Positions 1 to 10,100 of a stretch of 64,000 nt of DNA are shown here, one piece after another. The notes beneath the pieces are model-generated. The model saw only the letters and a program-made list of their open reading frames with translations. It did no database searches and was not told where the DNA came from. Position 1 is the stretch's first letter. Each line of letters starts with the position of its first letter. The stretch spans positions 310,001-374,000 of the forward strand of contig JAZGTN010000167.1 in assembly GCA_037783415.1 (NCBI GenBank), written 5' to 3'. A program made the translations under genes and the position numbers. This stretch comes from Leptasterias polaris (taxonomy: Eukaryota > Echinodermata > Asteroidea > Forcipulatida > Asteriidae).

Positions 1-12
1 GTGGGTAGGCCC

Positions 13-149
13 CTTATCTGTTGTTTGCTTTACATTTATTTATGGCTTTCCATAGTTTTCCCGACCTTGGTTGGTGAAAACTTATCTGTTGTTTGCTTTG
101 CATTTATTTATGGCTTTCCATAGTTTTCCCCGATCTTGGTTGGTGAAAA
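13..149. repeat. Direct tandem duplication, 68 bp unit x2
   Basis: Two nearly identical copies (13-80 and 81-149) of a unit that starts CTTATCTGTTG and ends GGTTGGTGAAAAC. They differ by a T/G change and one extra C. This is a recent local duplication with no coding content. Confidence 0.85.
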
Positions 150-652
150 CTTAGGCTGTGGCGTTGCAATGTCTGCTTTAGAAGGATCGCTCCACAAACT
201 TGGGTCCAGCTGGGAATTTCCCGGATTAGTGGAAAACACCTTTATTTTTGTGTAGCACTCCGGTGCATTCACTCCAGGGTTGGGAGAAAAATCCACAAGG
301 ACCACAGAGCTTGCTCAAAATGTTTACTGGACCAGAATTGTTTTTACAAGACCGGAATTAAAATGAGAAAAACTTCTCATTTTGAAATTTAAGTACTAAG
401 CAATGTAAGAGAAGGTTTAATCTATTTTGTCTTTATGGGTTAAGTATACATTACTACATTAGAATAGAATTGAAAGGTATTTTATCAGACTCATTTTAAA
501 AAGCATTTAAAAAATTGATTATTCAAATCTGAAAATTGAAGTACGAGCCTAGGTTGCACAGTTTTTCGCAGCCCTAGGGCAAGTTGAGAAGTGGCGTAGT
601 AGTTTTTGCATAAATTTGACAATGTACATGTTGTGCTCTAGGCTAGTGTTAA
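150..652. other. Non-coding stretch with a dispersed-repeat fragment
   Basis: No gene seen. Positions about 230-360 belong to a dispersed repeat recognised by words such as AAAATGTTTACTGGACC and CCACAGAGCTTG. Related pieces occur near 7700-7800, 44340-44430, 44610-44730, 54690-54780 and 55290-55400. The rest is AT-rich with nothing recognisable. Confidence 0.5.
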
Positions 653-992
653 AGGGTGTGTACAACATTGGTAAGATTGAAAAAAAGGAATTTTCACAGA
701 TTTGCACTTTTAACTTACAATCATGGTATAAAAATGGTCAAGGTGGAAAACTTCCCTTGAAATAGTTTGCTATAGTTTTTAGGAAATTGAGTAAAAACAA
801 TTAGTCTTGATCACTGGTGATAAAATCCGATGTTTGAAAACATTGAAAACATATAAAATTGTTTTTTTTCCCACTGTTTTCTCATGACTCCGAAGACCGA
901 TTTAGCTTGAACTTTCACAGGTTTGCTATTTCATGTATAATGTTGGTTCACATCAAGTGTGGATACTGGTCTATATTTGACAAGTACAAAAT
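653..992 (+). mobile_element. Inverted-repeat element, family K, copy 1 (TTAA site)
   Basis: Begins AGGGTGTGTACAACATTGG directly after TTAA (649-652). The body aligns by eye with 20433-20777 and, inverted, with 24006-24350; shared words are AAAACTTCCCTTGAAATAG, GATAAAATCCGATGTTTGAA and CTGTTTTCTCATGACTC. The right end is worn. It is non-coding. The TTAA flank suggests a piggyBac-type non-autonomous element. Confidence 0.7.
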
Positions 993-1602
993 GTGTACAT
1001 TGTCTTTATCAAGGGTGAGCCTAGCATGCCTTGCTCTATGGTAACATGTAACATGGAAACTACATTCATGTGGACAGATCTTTGCAATAAAAAAATACAC
1101 TCGAAGTACATTGCATTCATGTGGGTGTATCTTTGCAAATATATAACAAAATACATGAACACTTAAATTTGATGCGTTGTTAGCAGTGATAGGTTTCAGT
1201 TCACATAGGCCTAGTTGTTTAAAAACAATGTTCACTGTCTTGGTAGCTTTGTCAAAATCTTGTTTATTATACTAGGCCTACTACAGCAGGGTTTGTTAAC
1301 CAAATGCCTCATTTGGTACCAAATTATGCACCTCGTGTGTTGTATCTATTGACCAACATTTTTGTATAATGGCCCTCCCCCCCCCCCACCCCCCAGACTG
1401 TTTATTTGGATCTGTCAGGCTGGGGAGTATGGATCTTGATGAGGACAGTGTTGACCATCTGTTAGGCTCTTCTAGGTTTTAATCAAGATGCCATATTTTA
1501 TTTTCATCAACGGAGACACTTAAAACAACACCAACCCGTTTGGGCTGTTACTGGAATCTTCCCGCTCAGGAAGCAAATTAGTTGTAAATTCCTTTTGTTG
1601 TT
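993..1602. other. Unannotated non-coding stretch
   Basis: No gene or complete repeat recognised. There is an interrupted poly-C run near 1377-1394. Short opposing open frames here have no recognisable domain. Confidence 0.4.
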
Positions 1603-1868
1603 GAAGAGGAGGCCGAGCGAAAGACCTTCATATTGTGTTATCTTTGATTTGTTGTTATTAAATTCATGATACCATTCGATGAAATTGATACTCATGGAAC
1701 TAAATGGGGGGAGGGGCGAAGAATAAATTATTTTTGTTCTCAGTCGAAGAGGAGGCTACGTGAAAGACCTTCAGGTTGTCTTATCTTAGATCTTTTGTTA
1801 TTCATGTACTTAATACCATAGAGGTGATGGAATTGAATCTAAATGGGGGGGCGGGGATATTAGTTTCT
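1603..1868. repeat. Diverged tandem duplication, about 143 bp unit
   Basis: GAAGAGGAGGCCGAGCGAAAG at 1603 recurs at 1746 as GAAGAGGAGGCTACGTGAAAG. Both copies continue through a related AAAGACCTTCA region to a G-rich end (AAATGGGGGG). Divergence suggests an old duplication. Confidence 0.65.
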
Positions 1869-1898
1869 TCAAGATAGTTTTTTCACATCAATACACCA

Positions 1899-2046
1899 AT
1901 CCATTAAGCCACGCCCATTTCTCATTGACCAATCACAACCGCGAAATCTGATCACCATTTGAGCCGTTTGGTGATCTTTGCACTAATGGTGATCGGGTTT
2001 CGCGGCTGTGATTGGTCAACTCGTAAGGATGCGGGGCTTAATGGAT
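1899..2046. repeat. Foldback (hairpin) element, 148 bp
   Basis: Nearly the whole segment is an imperfect inverted repeat: ATCCATTAAGCC at the left mirrors GGCTTAATGGAT at 2035-2046. The inner arms also pair (GACCAATCACAACCGCGAAA with TTTCGCGGCTGTGATTGGTC). The loop is about 20 bases. It looks like a foldback MITE; no target duplication was evident. Confidence 0.75.
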
Positions 2047-2107
2047 CGATCTATTCAAAAGCAGGCCTGGAGTTCCATGAAGGCCATGGAGGCCACCCTC
2101 TCTCCCC

Positions 2108-2290
2108 CAGGGCCCAATTTCATAGAGCTGCTTTAAAATCACAAAAAGTAGCTAAGCACAACAAAATAATGCTTACCAAAATAAGATTACCAGCCAGAAT
2201 TCGATTTCTCATCTTTGACTGGTTTCCGGCTCATTTCAGCAAAATGTTTGTGAGCAATTTTTTCTGCTTTTAGGCAGCTTTGTGCCGCTT
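2108..2290 (+). mobile_element. Short inverted-repeat element, family G, copy 1
   Basis: Starts with GGGCCCAATTTCATAGAGC and carries AGTAGCTAAGCACAAC, ATTACCAGCC and a TGACTGGTTTCCGGCTCAT-like core. Its right end has decayed (GGCAGCTTTGTGCC). The full form is mirrored by GCAGCTCTATGAAATTGGGC at the right, as at 6262-6443. Non-coding and about 180 bp. Confidence 0.75.
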
Positions 2291-2499
2291 CAACATGTTC
2301 AAATGATTCAATAGACTTCAGGGAACGATTTCATCCAGCAATTTTACATTTAGACTGAGCTTTTGTTGTGCACACTGAATGCTACTTATTGAGTAGTAAC
2401 TCCTGATTTTTTCAGTAGCAACTCATGCATTTTGTGTAGCGATTTGCTCTGCAATGATATACAAGGGAAATCGTTCACTGAACTTATTATTAAAAAAAC

Positions 2500-2800
2500 A
2501 ATTCCAATAGAAGTGCCCTTGAAAAATTGAAAAAGGCCTTTCCCTCTGAAAGACGAAATACCAGGCCTATAATTTTATACGAGATATTTATATAGCGCAT
2601 AATGCAGTTGCCTCTATGCGCAACACAATGAAATGAATATGAAAGCAAGTTACAATAATAAAGATTCAAACAAAGAGTTTTTAAAAGTCCCTTGAAAATC
2701 TGAAAAGAGCCAGCTTGGCGGCGAATATGAAGAGGTAAGTCGCTCCATAACGAAGGTGCAATGAAGTTGAAGGCTCTTTTGACCATAGAATTTAGTGGAC
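2500..2800 (-). mobile_element. LINE 3' fragment (CR1/L2-like), degraded
   Basis: Read on the minus strand, the frame from about 2786 gives VKRAFNFIAPSLWSDLPLHI followed by FKGLLKTL. That matches the usual C-terminal signature of CR1/L2-type reverse transcriptase proteins (RAF..AAP.LWN.LP...FK..LK). It is followed on that strand by a short 3' tail with TATAGCGCATAATGC. Truncated; not a host gene. Confidence 0.65.
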
Positions 2801-2887
2801 AAAATAGTTTGAAATGTAGAAAAACAAACTTGACAGTGGATGTTTAATTTTAATAAAGCTGTACAGATGTAAATGAACAGGAACTCA

Positions 2888-3155
2888 TTCAACGTGTGTA
2901 AAGCGCACGCCTCCTACCAGAATGGCCTGATTATATTCGTTGCTAAGGCTGTGTGAGTAAAGTTGTGCATTGGTTCTCGCCTACATGTACATGTGTATGC
3001 CACTTTAGTTTTTGTTGTGGGGCCTCCGGTTTTCCTCACTCTGGAAAAATCAAACCTTTTTTTGACCTCTGGCTGTCCCCTGGTGTCATGATGTGGCTGG
3101 TGGACAAAAGGTAGTGACCTTCACAATTCAGCTTCTGATTAGCCTCCCAAATTAT
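2888..3155 (+). mobile_element. tRNA-derived SINE, family 2
   Basis: Resembles the reverse complement of 15186-15512. The shared order is GTAAAGCGCACGCCTC, TTGTGCATTGGTTCTC, CCGGTTTTCCTC, GGAAAAATCAAACC, CTCTGGCTGT, TGATGTGGCTGG, TTCAGCTTCTGATTAGCCTC. The left end is worn, so the tRNA-like head is incomplete. Confidence 0.7.
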
Positions 3156-3287
3156 TAGTTGTTCAGGCAACAGCCGAAAACAAATTGTTATTGTTTTTAT
3201 TGTTACTATTGTTGTCATTATAATAAAGAAACTTAATATGGCAGTACACAATTTGTACGTGGACGTACTTCTCTTTGATGTAATATT

Positions 3288-3560
3288 GTGGCATGTCATG
3301 GCTGAGAGGTTTAAGAGCACCGGACTCAAGCTCTGGTGTTTCTGATCAGCCTAGTTTTGGTTTGAGTCCCGGTCGGTCGTGGCACTTGTGTCCTTAAGCA
3401 AGATACTTAACCATTATTGCTAAATGTCCTTGGGATGGGACATAACAAGTCCTGTGGATTGTTAGTACCCATAAAAGAACCCAGAACACTTTTCGTGGAA
3501 GTTTAGGTTAACCCTGGTGTTTCTGGTTCACATAGCAAGCACCCTTGTTTACAGGTTTCC
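3288..3560 (+). mobile_element. tRNA-Leu-like SINE, family 1, copy 1
   Basis: The head has A-box and B-box-like parts of a tRNA (GGCTGAGAGGTTTAAG and GGTTTGAGTCCCGG) around CCGGACTCAAGCTC, where CAA falls at the anticodon position of tRNA-Leu. The body continues CTTGTGTCCTTAAGCAAGA and AAAAGAACCCAGAACAC. Other copies lie at 16421, 18121, 19880, 33180, 47502 and 49876. Confidence 0.75.
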
Positions 3561-4161
3561 TCAGGCTTGCGAGCTGCAGTGATTTTAAAAGTTCACTTAC
3601 ATACATGTATATTATTCATTACCAGAACTACATATAATAACAATGATTATTTGTGACTGATACACACCAGTTTCAAATACCACCCAGTAACCTTCACATT
3701 GTACACTCACACTAACTAGAGGGCGAAATGATTCATCGATTTGAAACGTGGTAAATTTCTGTCCATTGTATTAGAGCACCATTTCCCTGTCTTTGTCACT
3801 GTAAGTCGTTTTGTAAACAGTGATCAACGCGGTTCACATCATAATGGGCACGTAATATAAAGTCAGGATCTACATTTGGCCCTGCTAATCCGGATGACAT
3901 CATTAGTTGCTGTGATATTTTCTTTGGGAGACCCAGGAAAGGATGTGGTTTCGTTTCATATCATCGACAATGGGAACAATAAAACTGAATCATGACTGGT
4001 AATGATTTTGTATCATGCAAACAATTCTTGGTTTACAAAAGGTCTGAAAAACTTGTGTACTTGTGACTAACTTATCTTTGCCACCACCAGCTATGATTTT
4101 AATGTAATAAATTGCATTCAGGGATAAAGAATTTGGTTTTGGTGTTTACCCTTCACTGATG
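3561..4161. other. Unannotated non-coding stretch
   Basis: No gene, repeat or regulatory array that I can support. Confidence 0.35.
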
Positions 4162-4367
4162 CAGAGCTGCCAATTGTCCCTGATTCTGCAGAAAGTTCCC
4201 CGAAAATAAATCAACCTGTCCATGTTCTGATGAAACAAATTTGAAAAACTCCCTCGTTATGGAAACTTTTTCCTTATTATGTTGAATGCAATTCTCATCT
4301 CCCTGACCATCTCCCTGACTGTTGTACACATTCTCTCTGATTGCAAGATGCAAATGTTGGCAGCTCT
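4162..4367. mobile_element. Inverted-repeat element, family C, copy 1
   Basis: Terminal inverted repeats AGAGCTGCCAA and TTGGCAGCTCT. The inside (CCCTGATTCTGCAGAAAGTTC, TTATGTTGAATG, TTGCAAGATGCAAATGTTGG) matches 57798-58038. Flanks ACTGATG and ACCGATG could be a mutated 7-8 bp target duplication, which would fit a hAT-type element. Confidence 0.7.
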
Positions 4368-4440
4368 ACCGATGTGTATTTTCTAGCAGTATATAATACT
4401 AAGTGCTTTTCCCCTGTTCCGCGAAATAAAAGTTCACAGA

Positions 4441-4520
4441 TTTGCAGGCCTACTAGAATGGGATTTGAACCCATGACCCGTCGTCATTTTAGAGCAGTTG
4501 TCTTACGACTAAAAGTCTGA
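4441..4520 (-). repeat. tRNA-like fragment
   Basis: On the minus strand there is a B-box-like GGGTTCAAATCCCA preceded by an anticodon-arm-like region. No complete cloverleaf was found, so it is probably the head of a decayed SINE rather than a working tRNA gene. Confidence 0.4.
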
Positions 4521-4734
4521 GTGTCCCCGACGGCCTGGTGATAAGAGACCAGTTCAAATTCTCTAATTAGTGTTTTGTGTACATTAAAAGTACAGTTGAA
4601 GACCAACTGGTAAGTTGCCAAGTGTGCAAACCGCAGACAGTTGCTGTAATTGATATGCTGTGTTTACTATAAACTAAGAGAGTTTTAGAGGCATGTCATT
4701 AAAGAGTGTGCATCAATGCTGAGATTGAGACTTT

Positions 4735-5275
4735 GGGTGCATTCGATTAGCTTCCCCGGGTCGACCTAGGTCTGACCCCAGTGCGTTCGATTAGCTCTGA
4801 AGTCATTGTTGTGGCTCACCCGGGTGAGACCCAAGTGCCCTGCTTTTGGAGCAGGTTACTTGGGGCTGACCCTGGTTCATGACGTCACGGCGAAAAACTT
4901 TCTCAATGGCCACCATTTTGTTTGTAATTCAGCGGGACATTTTCAGGAAGTTTGATACACATTTTCACCATTAAAGCAGCGTTTTTGTGAGCAACAATTA
5001 TTTTTTAATTCGAAGCCGGTTACTTTTGTATCACTGTGGGCTTGTACAATTATTTAACGTTGCAGTTTTACCTTGATAATAATTATTTTACGATGTTTTT
5101 GTGAATCCCCGAAAAGTTTCGTACGTGATGCACACAAGGAAACTAGTTCCGGTCAGCTGTCCCAAGATGCATTGGTGCGAATGCTGGGGAAAGTTGGCAT
5201 TCGATTAGCTCATGTCAGGGGCTCACCCGGATGAGCACACCGGGGTCGACCCGGGGAAGCTAATCGAACGCACCC
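4735..5275. mobile_element. 541 bp inverted-repeat element with 31 bp ends
   Basis: The left end GGGTGCATTCGATTAGCTTC and the right end GAAGCTAATCGAACGCACCC are inverted copies over about 31 bases with one mismatch, continuing into CCCGGGTCGAC. The end motif TTCGATTAGCT recurs inside near 4788 and 5193 together with GCTCACCCGG words, giving layered ends. Non-coding. No target duplication visible. Confidence 0.8.
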
Positions 5276-5318
5276 TATAAAAATGTCCACAGATTTACAC
5301 AGAATTCACATGGTACAC

Positions 5319-5431
5319 AGCGTTCTCCCTTAACAGTGGTCAGTGTGCTGGCCAATGGCCAGTTAAGACAACCGAGGACCAGTCAAATTTCACTCCAAGT
5401 AGTCTGGCTGGCTAGTTTAGTGTTGAAAAGC
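5319..5431 (+). repeat. Dispersed repeat, family A, copy 1
   Basis: Shares GTTCTCCCTTAACAGTGGTC, CCAGTTAA, GACCAGTC and CTAGTTTAGTGTTGAAAAGC with 16210-16412 and 56219-56380. In the last copy part of the unit has expanded into a 70 bp tandem array. A family K scrap precedes it at 5278-5318. Confidence 0.65.
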
Positions 5432-5439
5432 GTGGGGGC

Positions 5440-6255
5440 ACCATGGGGGCACCAGTAAGCTCTCAAGAGTCTATGACGCAGTGTTGGGATCAAGTGTCCG
5501 TGTCACAGATTCAACATCCGGGTCATCCTGGTGAATGGAGACCGGAGTTTCGGTCGAAAGTTACAGGTACGGAAACTTTACCACTAAAGTGGTATTCAAG
5601 TTACCAACACAGTAGAACTTTCACGCTAGCATGAGCAGGGAATTATCAATAAGGAAATAGATTTGTTTCAAATCTGAACCCTCTAATCTGAAAATGAAAT
5701 TGATTTCAGTTGACTTGGAACCCTTAAAAAAACACATCTCAGTCGGAAATATTTTTATTGTCAATAAGGAAATGGGAATGGAGACTCAGCTCACAGTTTC
5801 TTGTTTCTATTGCTACAATTGTTTTGGGGTTTTGGTGATCAGATTTAAGTGAGATGATGCAACAACCACATAATTAAGGACTGGTGTGTGTTTGTTTGTC
5901 TGTCTTTGTTTTGGTTATTTGGGGGTGGGGGGGGATAAGACTTAAGGTTATTTTTAAACAGGGCTAATATGACAAAATCTTGTGCATTCTTCTGTGTATG
6001 CTTTGTTTGGAGACATGTTTTGGGGGATACTAAAGTGCCTTTTTCCAGACCTCGGCCTGGGCTCCAGTGCCGGTAGGGGGCTCCGTCCTCAATTTTGGAG
6101 CAATGTACCGTGTTTCCAACATCAACTGAAGCCATGGAGACGGAGCCTAAGCTGACGTTTGTAAAAAATAAAAAATAATGGTTTTCCTTTGAATATTAAT
6201 AAGCCTACATTGTACCACTACTTTTCTGGCATGCTATCATGCTATCATGCTAAAG
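5440..6255. other. Unannotated non-coding stretch
   Basis: No gene or complete repeat recognised. A short G run lies near 5925-5935. Confidence 0.35.
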
Positions 6256-6261
6256 ACCAAT

Positions 6262-6443
6262 GCCAGATTTCATAGAGCTGCTTAAGCACAAAAAGTAGCT
6301 AAGCACAACAAAATTATGCTTAGCAGCCAAAAGACCATTTGACATGTACCGTTTGTGACTGGTATCCTGCTCATTTTTGCTTAGCAGGATATTTATTGCT
6401 AAGCAATGTTTTTTTGCTTAGGCAGCTCTATGAAATTGGGCCC
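6262..6443 (+). mobile_element. Short inverted-repeat element, family G, copy 2
   Basis: Well-preserved copy: ATTTCATAGAGCTGCTTAAG at the left, GGCAGCTCTATGAAATTGGG at the right. The inner half is also symmetric (TTAGCAGCC and GCTTAGCAGG) around TTTGTGACTGGTATCCTGCT. Confidence 0.85.
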
Positions 6444-6474
6444 AGGTCATATACTGGAAACTTCCGTATCCTAA

Positions 6475-6832
6475 GGCCAAATAAAAAAAAATACCAGTTG
6501 ATCGTCCTGATTTTTCCAAAAAGAGGAGGATGAGGGCCTTTTTATTTTTTTATTTTATTTTTTTTTCCAAGATGGCCGCCAAGTATTTCAATTCAAACAG
6601 GCCACCAATTCTTCAGTTTGAAATCACCGCTAACTTTCTTTATATCTATTTGTTGCATGAGGTAAGTTTACATCAAAAATTAAAATATATATGGGTGGAT
6701 TAAAAATACAAATAAATATTTTTTTTAAATTTATTTTTTTAAAGGAAAAATCGGGGGAAAAAAAAGAAGGGATGTGGCCTCAAAAAAGGATGCGGGCGGG
6801 GACGATCAACTGGTATTTGTTTTTACTTGGCC
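6475..6832. mobile_element. Inverted-repeat element with TAA target duplication
   Basis: The left end GGCCAAATAAA continues to ACCAGTTGATCGTCC, and the right end has GGACGATCAACTGGT continuing to ACTTGGCC. The ends therefore pair over about 33 bases. TAA lies directly outside both ends, which fits the 3 bp TWA duplication of PIF/Harbinger-type elements. The inside is T- and A-rich and non-coding. Confidence 0.7.
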
Positions 6833-6839
6833 TAATAGA

Positions 6840-7700
6840 GGACGTAGGACTAATGTGTACATGTACATCAATTTGATTGGTAGAGACAAGGAATCTGAAA
6901 TTGAGGACCTTCCAAACATGGAACGGATAAACACTTCTGGCGTGGCGTTGTGAACGGGAACAGTTGCGACTGCTATCATGATGATGACTGGGATGAGATT
7001 TTTCAGACTTGTCTGAATTCAGACTTTTTATGTCAGCCTTGTGAATAAAAAAAGCCTTTCATTTTTCCCTCATAACAGAAAGACTGCCCTTTAATCTACT
7101 TCACTAGTGCTTAGGACACTGTTCCTAAAAGCCCTTTGAATTCCAAACCCTCCCTAGGGGTTACCAAAAGGTAGAAACGCCATCATTTCAACATGCACGT
7201 AGGCCCTACATGTATATCCTAAAATTTGGATTCAACATGTAGTTTCAGACTTTTTTGACATCAATGACTCTCATCCCTGTGATGAAGCCTAACTGCATGT
7301 ATGACAGAGACCAGTAAAAAAGAAAATCACTTCCCACACATAGATTTATATGTGTACTTTTGTAAACAGTCACAATCTGGAATACATTATTGTGTACATT
7401 GTACCCAGCTTTACCCACTACATGTTTATTGTATGTTTTCTTTTTGACTGATCCAGCAGTTGTTGACTTGGAAAGTCAAGATTGGCTCAGTGATAATAAT
7501 AACCCTTCATTACACTTTGAACGCTCTGCTGATCATGGGTTGATATGAAACGATTAGATTTACCGCTTGAACGCATGACTGATTTAATAACCATGGGAAA
7601 ATTATGTAAAAGGCTTTCATTTGCTCAGATTCATACTGGTAGTGGTATAGAGAGTGATAGGAAAATGTCGCTTACATCCCGTGCGTTGTGCGTTCAATTG
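6840..7700. other. Unannotated non-coding stretch
   Basis: No gene or clear repeat. A poly-G run at about 7725-7738 follows within a dispersed-repeat fragment (7708-7800) of the type seen at 230-360. Confidence 0.35.
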
Positions 7701-7872
7701 TGTTTTAATATTGGCTGGAATTTTGGGGGGGGGGGGGGAACATCCACATGACCACAGGGCTTGTTGCTCAAAATGTTCAGCATTCTTGTTAAAAGGTCAT
7801 TGTTCTTTTTCTTAGGGTCCAAGTACAGTGCCCACAACAATTTTGTACTGAGATATTTGGTTCACTAATTTA

Positions 7873-8065
7873 CAGTCAACCGTCGTTATAAAGGGCGCTT
7901 TTATACAGAGGTTCTGCTTAAATAAAGAGTGCATTCTGAAGTCCTGTATCTCATTTCTGCTTTGTGCTCATTTGTTTTGCTGTCCTCTTATAACAGCGTT
8001 CTTGTTAGTGTTATAAAGAGGTAATTTGGCCAGTCCCAGCAATGTCGCTATACAAGAGCTGATTG
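7873..8065. mobile_element. pogo/Tigger-like MITE, copy 1 (uninterrupted)
   Basis: TA lies at 7871-7872, the left end is CAGTCAACCGTCGTTATAAAG, the right end is GTCGCTATACAAGAGCTGATTG, and TA follows at 8066-8067. Ends of the CAGTCAA..CGTTATA type with TA duplications are typical of pogo/Tigger elements (family knowledge). At 193 bp it is non-autonomous. It serves as the empty-site reference for the interrupted copy to its right. Confidence 0.7.
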
Positions 8066-8134
8066 TAGCGAATCAAATTTGTATTGCCATTTGAGATTTT
8101 TTTTTTTAATGTTGAAGGCAAATATTTTAGAAGA

Positions 8135-8700
8135 CTTTTCCTGAACTCAACCCTTGCTACAAAGAGCACTGAAGGTTCTGCTTATAAAGAGTACATTCTG
8201 ACGTCCTTAAAGGTGCTGCATATGTTTGGTAATTGGAGCCTACTGATTGTGTTAATCCTATATAAATGTAGGTACATACAATAAAACTAACCTGTGACAA
8301 TTTCACTTCAAAAGGTGGTTTGCGTTTTTGAGATATCACCGAAAAACCGGAGCGAATATTTCCACGCAGGAAGAATATTCCCCATAGGAATACACAGTCT
8401 GAGAAGCGTTTCTGACAGAAATGCTTCTCAGATTCAAATTTTGGGGAATAAAAAGTGATATATTTGTCCATAACCGTAGTACTTCGAAAATAAAAGTTTC
8501 TCAAAATTCATTGTACTACCCAAAGCTGCTGTACTTCTTACCAAGTAAGTTTTTATTGCCATTAATTTTCAGAGTCATTACCGAACTGTGCCTTTAATCT
8601 CATTTCTACTTTGTGTTTCTTTGTTTTGCTGTCCTCTTATACGTAACAACGTTCCTATTATAAAGAGGTGGTTTGGCCAGTCCCAGCCCAGCATTCTCAA
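8135..8700. mobile_element. pogo/Tigger-like MITE, copy 2, interrupted
   Basis: The two halves, about 8150-8206 and 8598-8700, line up with 7873-8065: GGTTCTGCTTATAAAGAGTA, CATTCTGACGTCC, then TCTCATTTCTACTTTGTG and GTTTGGCCAGTCCCAGC. The copy is split at the point where copy 1 reads CCTGTATCTC; the split holds the element at 8211-8593. Confidence 0.75.
8211..8593 (+). mobile_element. 383 bp element, family L, copy 1, flanked by TTAA
   Basis: Starts AGGTGCTGCATATG and ends ACTGTGCCT, with TTAA on both sides (8207-8210 and 8594-8597). Comparison with the intact repeat at 7873-8065 shows that removing the element and one TTAA restores the uninterrupted sequence. The inside contains ACTTCAAAAGGTGGT, TTTTTGAGATATC and CTTCTCAGATTCAA. 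Related copies lie at 22296-22625 and, inverted, 42900-43240. TTAA duplication suggests a piggyBac-type non-autonomous element. Confidence 0.85.
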
Positions 8701-8778
8701 GAGTAGACTTCATAAAAGCCAATTTATTACAATCTACCATGTACAATGCTATGGTGTGTACATGTTCCTGTACAGAGT

Positions 8779-9147
8779 GCAATAAGCCATTTGCGAGTTA
8801 CATTTGAATAATGTCTGGTACAATGACTTGTTTAGTCACAAGTTACCGCTTAAATTTGAATTCCTCAGACTATCGAGACAGTTGCTATGTCACATGATTA
8901 GGGGCAAGCTTTTGCTTAGTTACGTAAGAGACGGTGAACACCCATACACAATTCTGAATGGATGTGTATGGCATAATGGTACCAGGGTTTGCTCATCTGG
9001 AGGTTGCTATACAAAAGCTTGCCCCGAACCATGTGACATAGCAACTGTCTCGATAGTCTGAGGAATTCAAATTTAAGCAGTAACTTGTGACTAAACAAGT
9101 CATTGTACCAGACATTATTCAAATTTAACTCGCAAATGGCTTATTGC
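8779..9147. mobile_element. Foldback element, 369 bp, arms about 125 bp
   Basis: GCAATAAGCCATTTGCGAG at the left mirrors CTCGCAAATGGCTTATTGC at the right. The inverted match continues through AATGTCTGGTACAATGACTT and CTATCGAGACAGTTGCTATG to the AAGCTT region. The two arms encode near-identical short open frames on opposite strands, which are by-products and not genes. TA flanks both ends if the element begins at AGCC. The loop is about 110 bases. Confidence 0.85.
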
Positions 9148-9392
9148 TCGTTGAGGTTAATGTTTAGCAGAAATAGCGTAGAGTAGTGTACTTTGTGATT
9201 ATTGTATTATTTTACATGTGTGTAGCCTTGATTGTTATGTCCCTTTCAGTTGGATTGGGAATGAAGGACCTTGGGTGACGGTAGAGTAAAATTTCTTCAT
9301 TTCCTGGCATGAAACATACATGTATGCCACTATTTTGTTTTGCCATTGTTTTCTTTTGATTGTGTACATTGGCTCTTGCTAATACCATGGGT
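9148..9392. other. Unannotated non-coding stretch
   Basis: Nothing recognisable. Confidence 0.3.
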
Positions 9393-9545
9393 TGGCATGG
9401 GTGGATTGTGTGCAAAGCACTCGCCTCTCAGCACTGTAGCCCTGGTTCGATTCCCGGCAAAGGCCATACATGTGAGTAATTTGAGTTGTGCGTTGGCTTT
9501 CTCCTATGCCACAAGTGTTTTTCTCCGGGCCCTACTGTATGTACA
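9393..9545 (+). mobile_element. tRNA-derived SINE, family 2, 5' part
   Basis: tRNA-like head: GTGTGCAAAGCACTCGCCTC and the B-box-like GGTTCGATTCCCGGC, followed by GAGTTGTGCGTTGGCTTTCTC and GTTTTTCTCCGG. It matches the right end of 15186-15512 in reverse complement. The 3' body is missing. Confidence 0.7.
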
Positions 9546-9559
9546 TCAAAAGTTGTAGG

Positions 9560-10100
9560 CCTATATTATTACTAGTCGATGTCAAACCTTGTGAGTAGTC
9601 TAAACTGTGCACTAAAATTTTGTTTCACTTTGTGAGCATGCTATAGCACAAACAGTTATAAGCCATAAAACCGTTTATTTTTCTTCATTTTTTTCAGGCA
9701 TGAGCAAACTAGTTATTTATTTATCTTGACTGTTTCGTAGTGAACATCGTCTGTTCTATTGGAACTCGGCCTTCAATTAAATATATTTCTCAGTTTTATC
9801 GGCTCGGTGAAAGCTGAATAGTTCTTCATCGTCTGCTCTTCTCTATAGTTTCATCAGGACCTTTAGGTTGGGGTTCCTTGGTTTTTGCAGTCCATTTACA
9901 GATGTGTGTGCAGTGTGCACTCTAAAGAGATTTGGGTGCAATCTTTGTGTACTGAAGTGAATAAACATTGAAGTTGTCCTTTGTAATAGCCCCCTCTGTT
10001 GGCAGCTGTTTGAAGGTTAAATATGGTGAAAGTGGAAACGTTTTTGCTGGGGGCCGGGTGTAGGTAATGGAAGACAGTTTGCAGACTTGCAAACTCCCAA
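9560..10100. other. Unannotated non-coding stretch
   Basis: No gene or repeat recognised. Confidence 0.35.

Noticed and set aside
8804..9122. Paired open frames with the same N-terminal residues on opposite strands
   Set aside because: They are the two arms of one foldback element.
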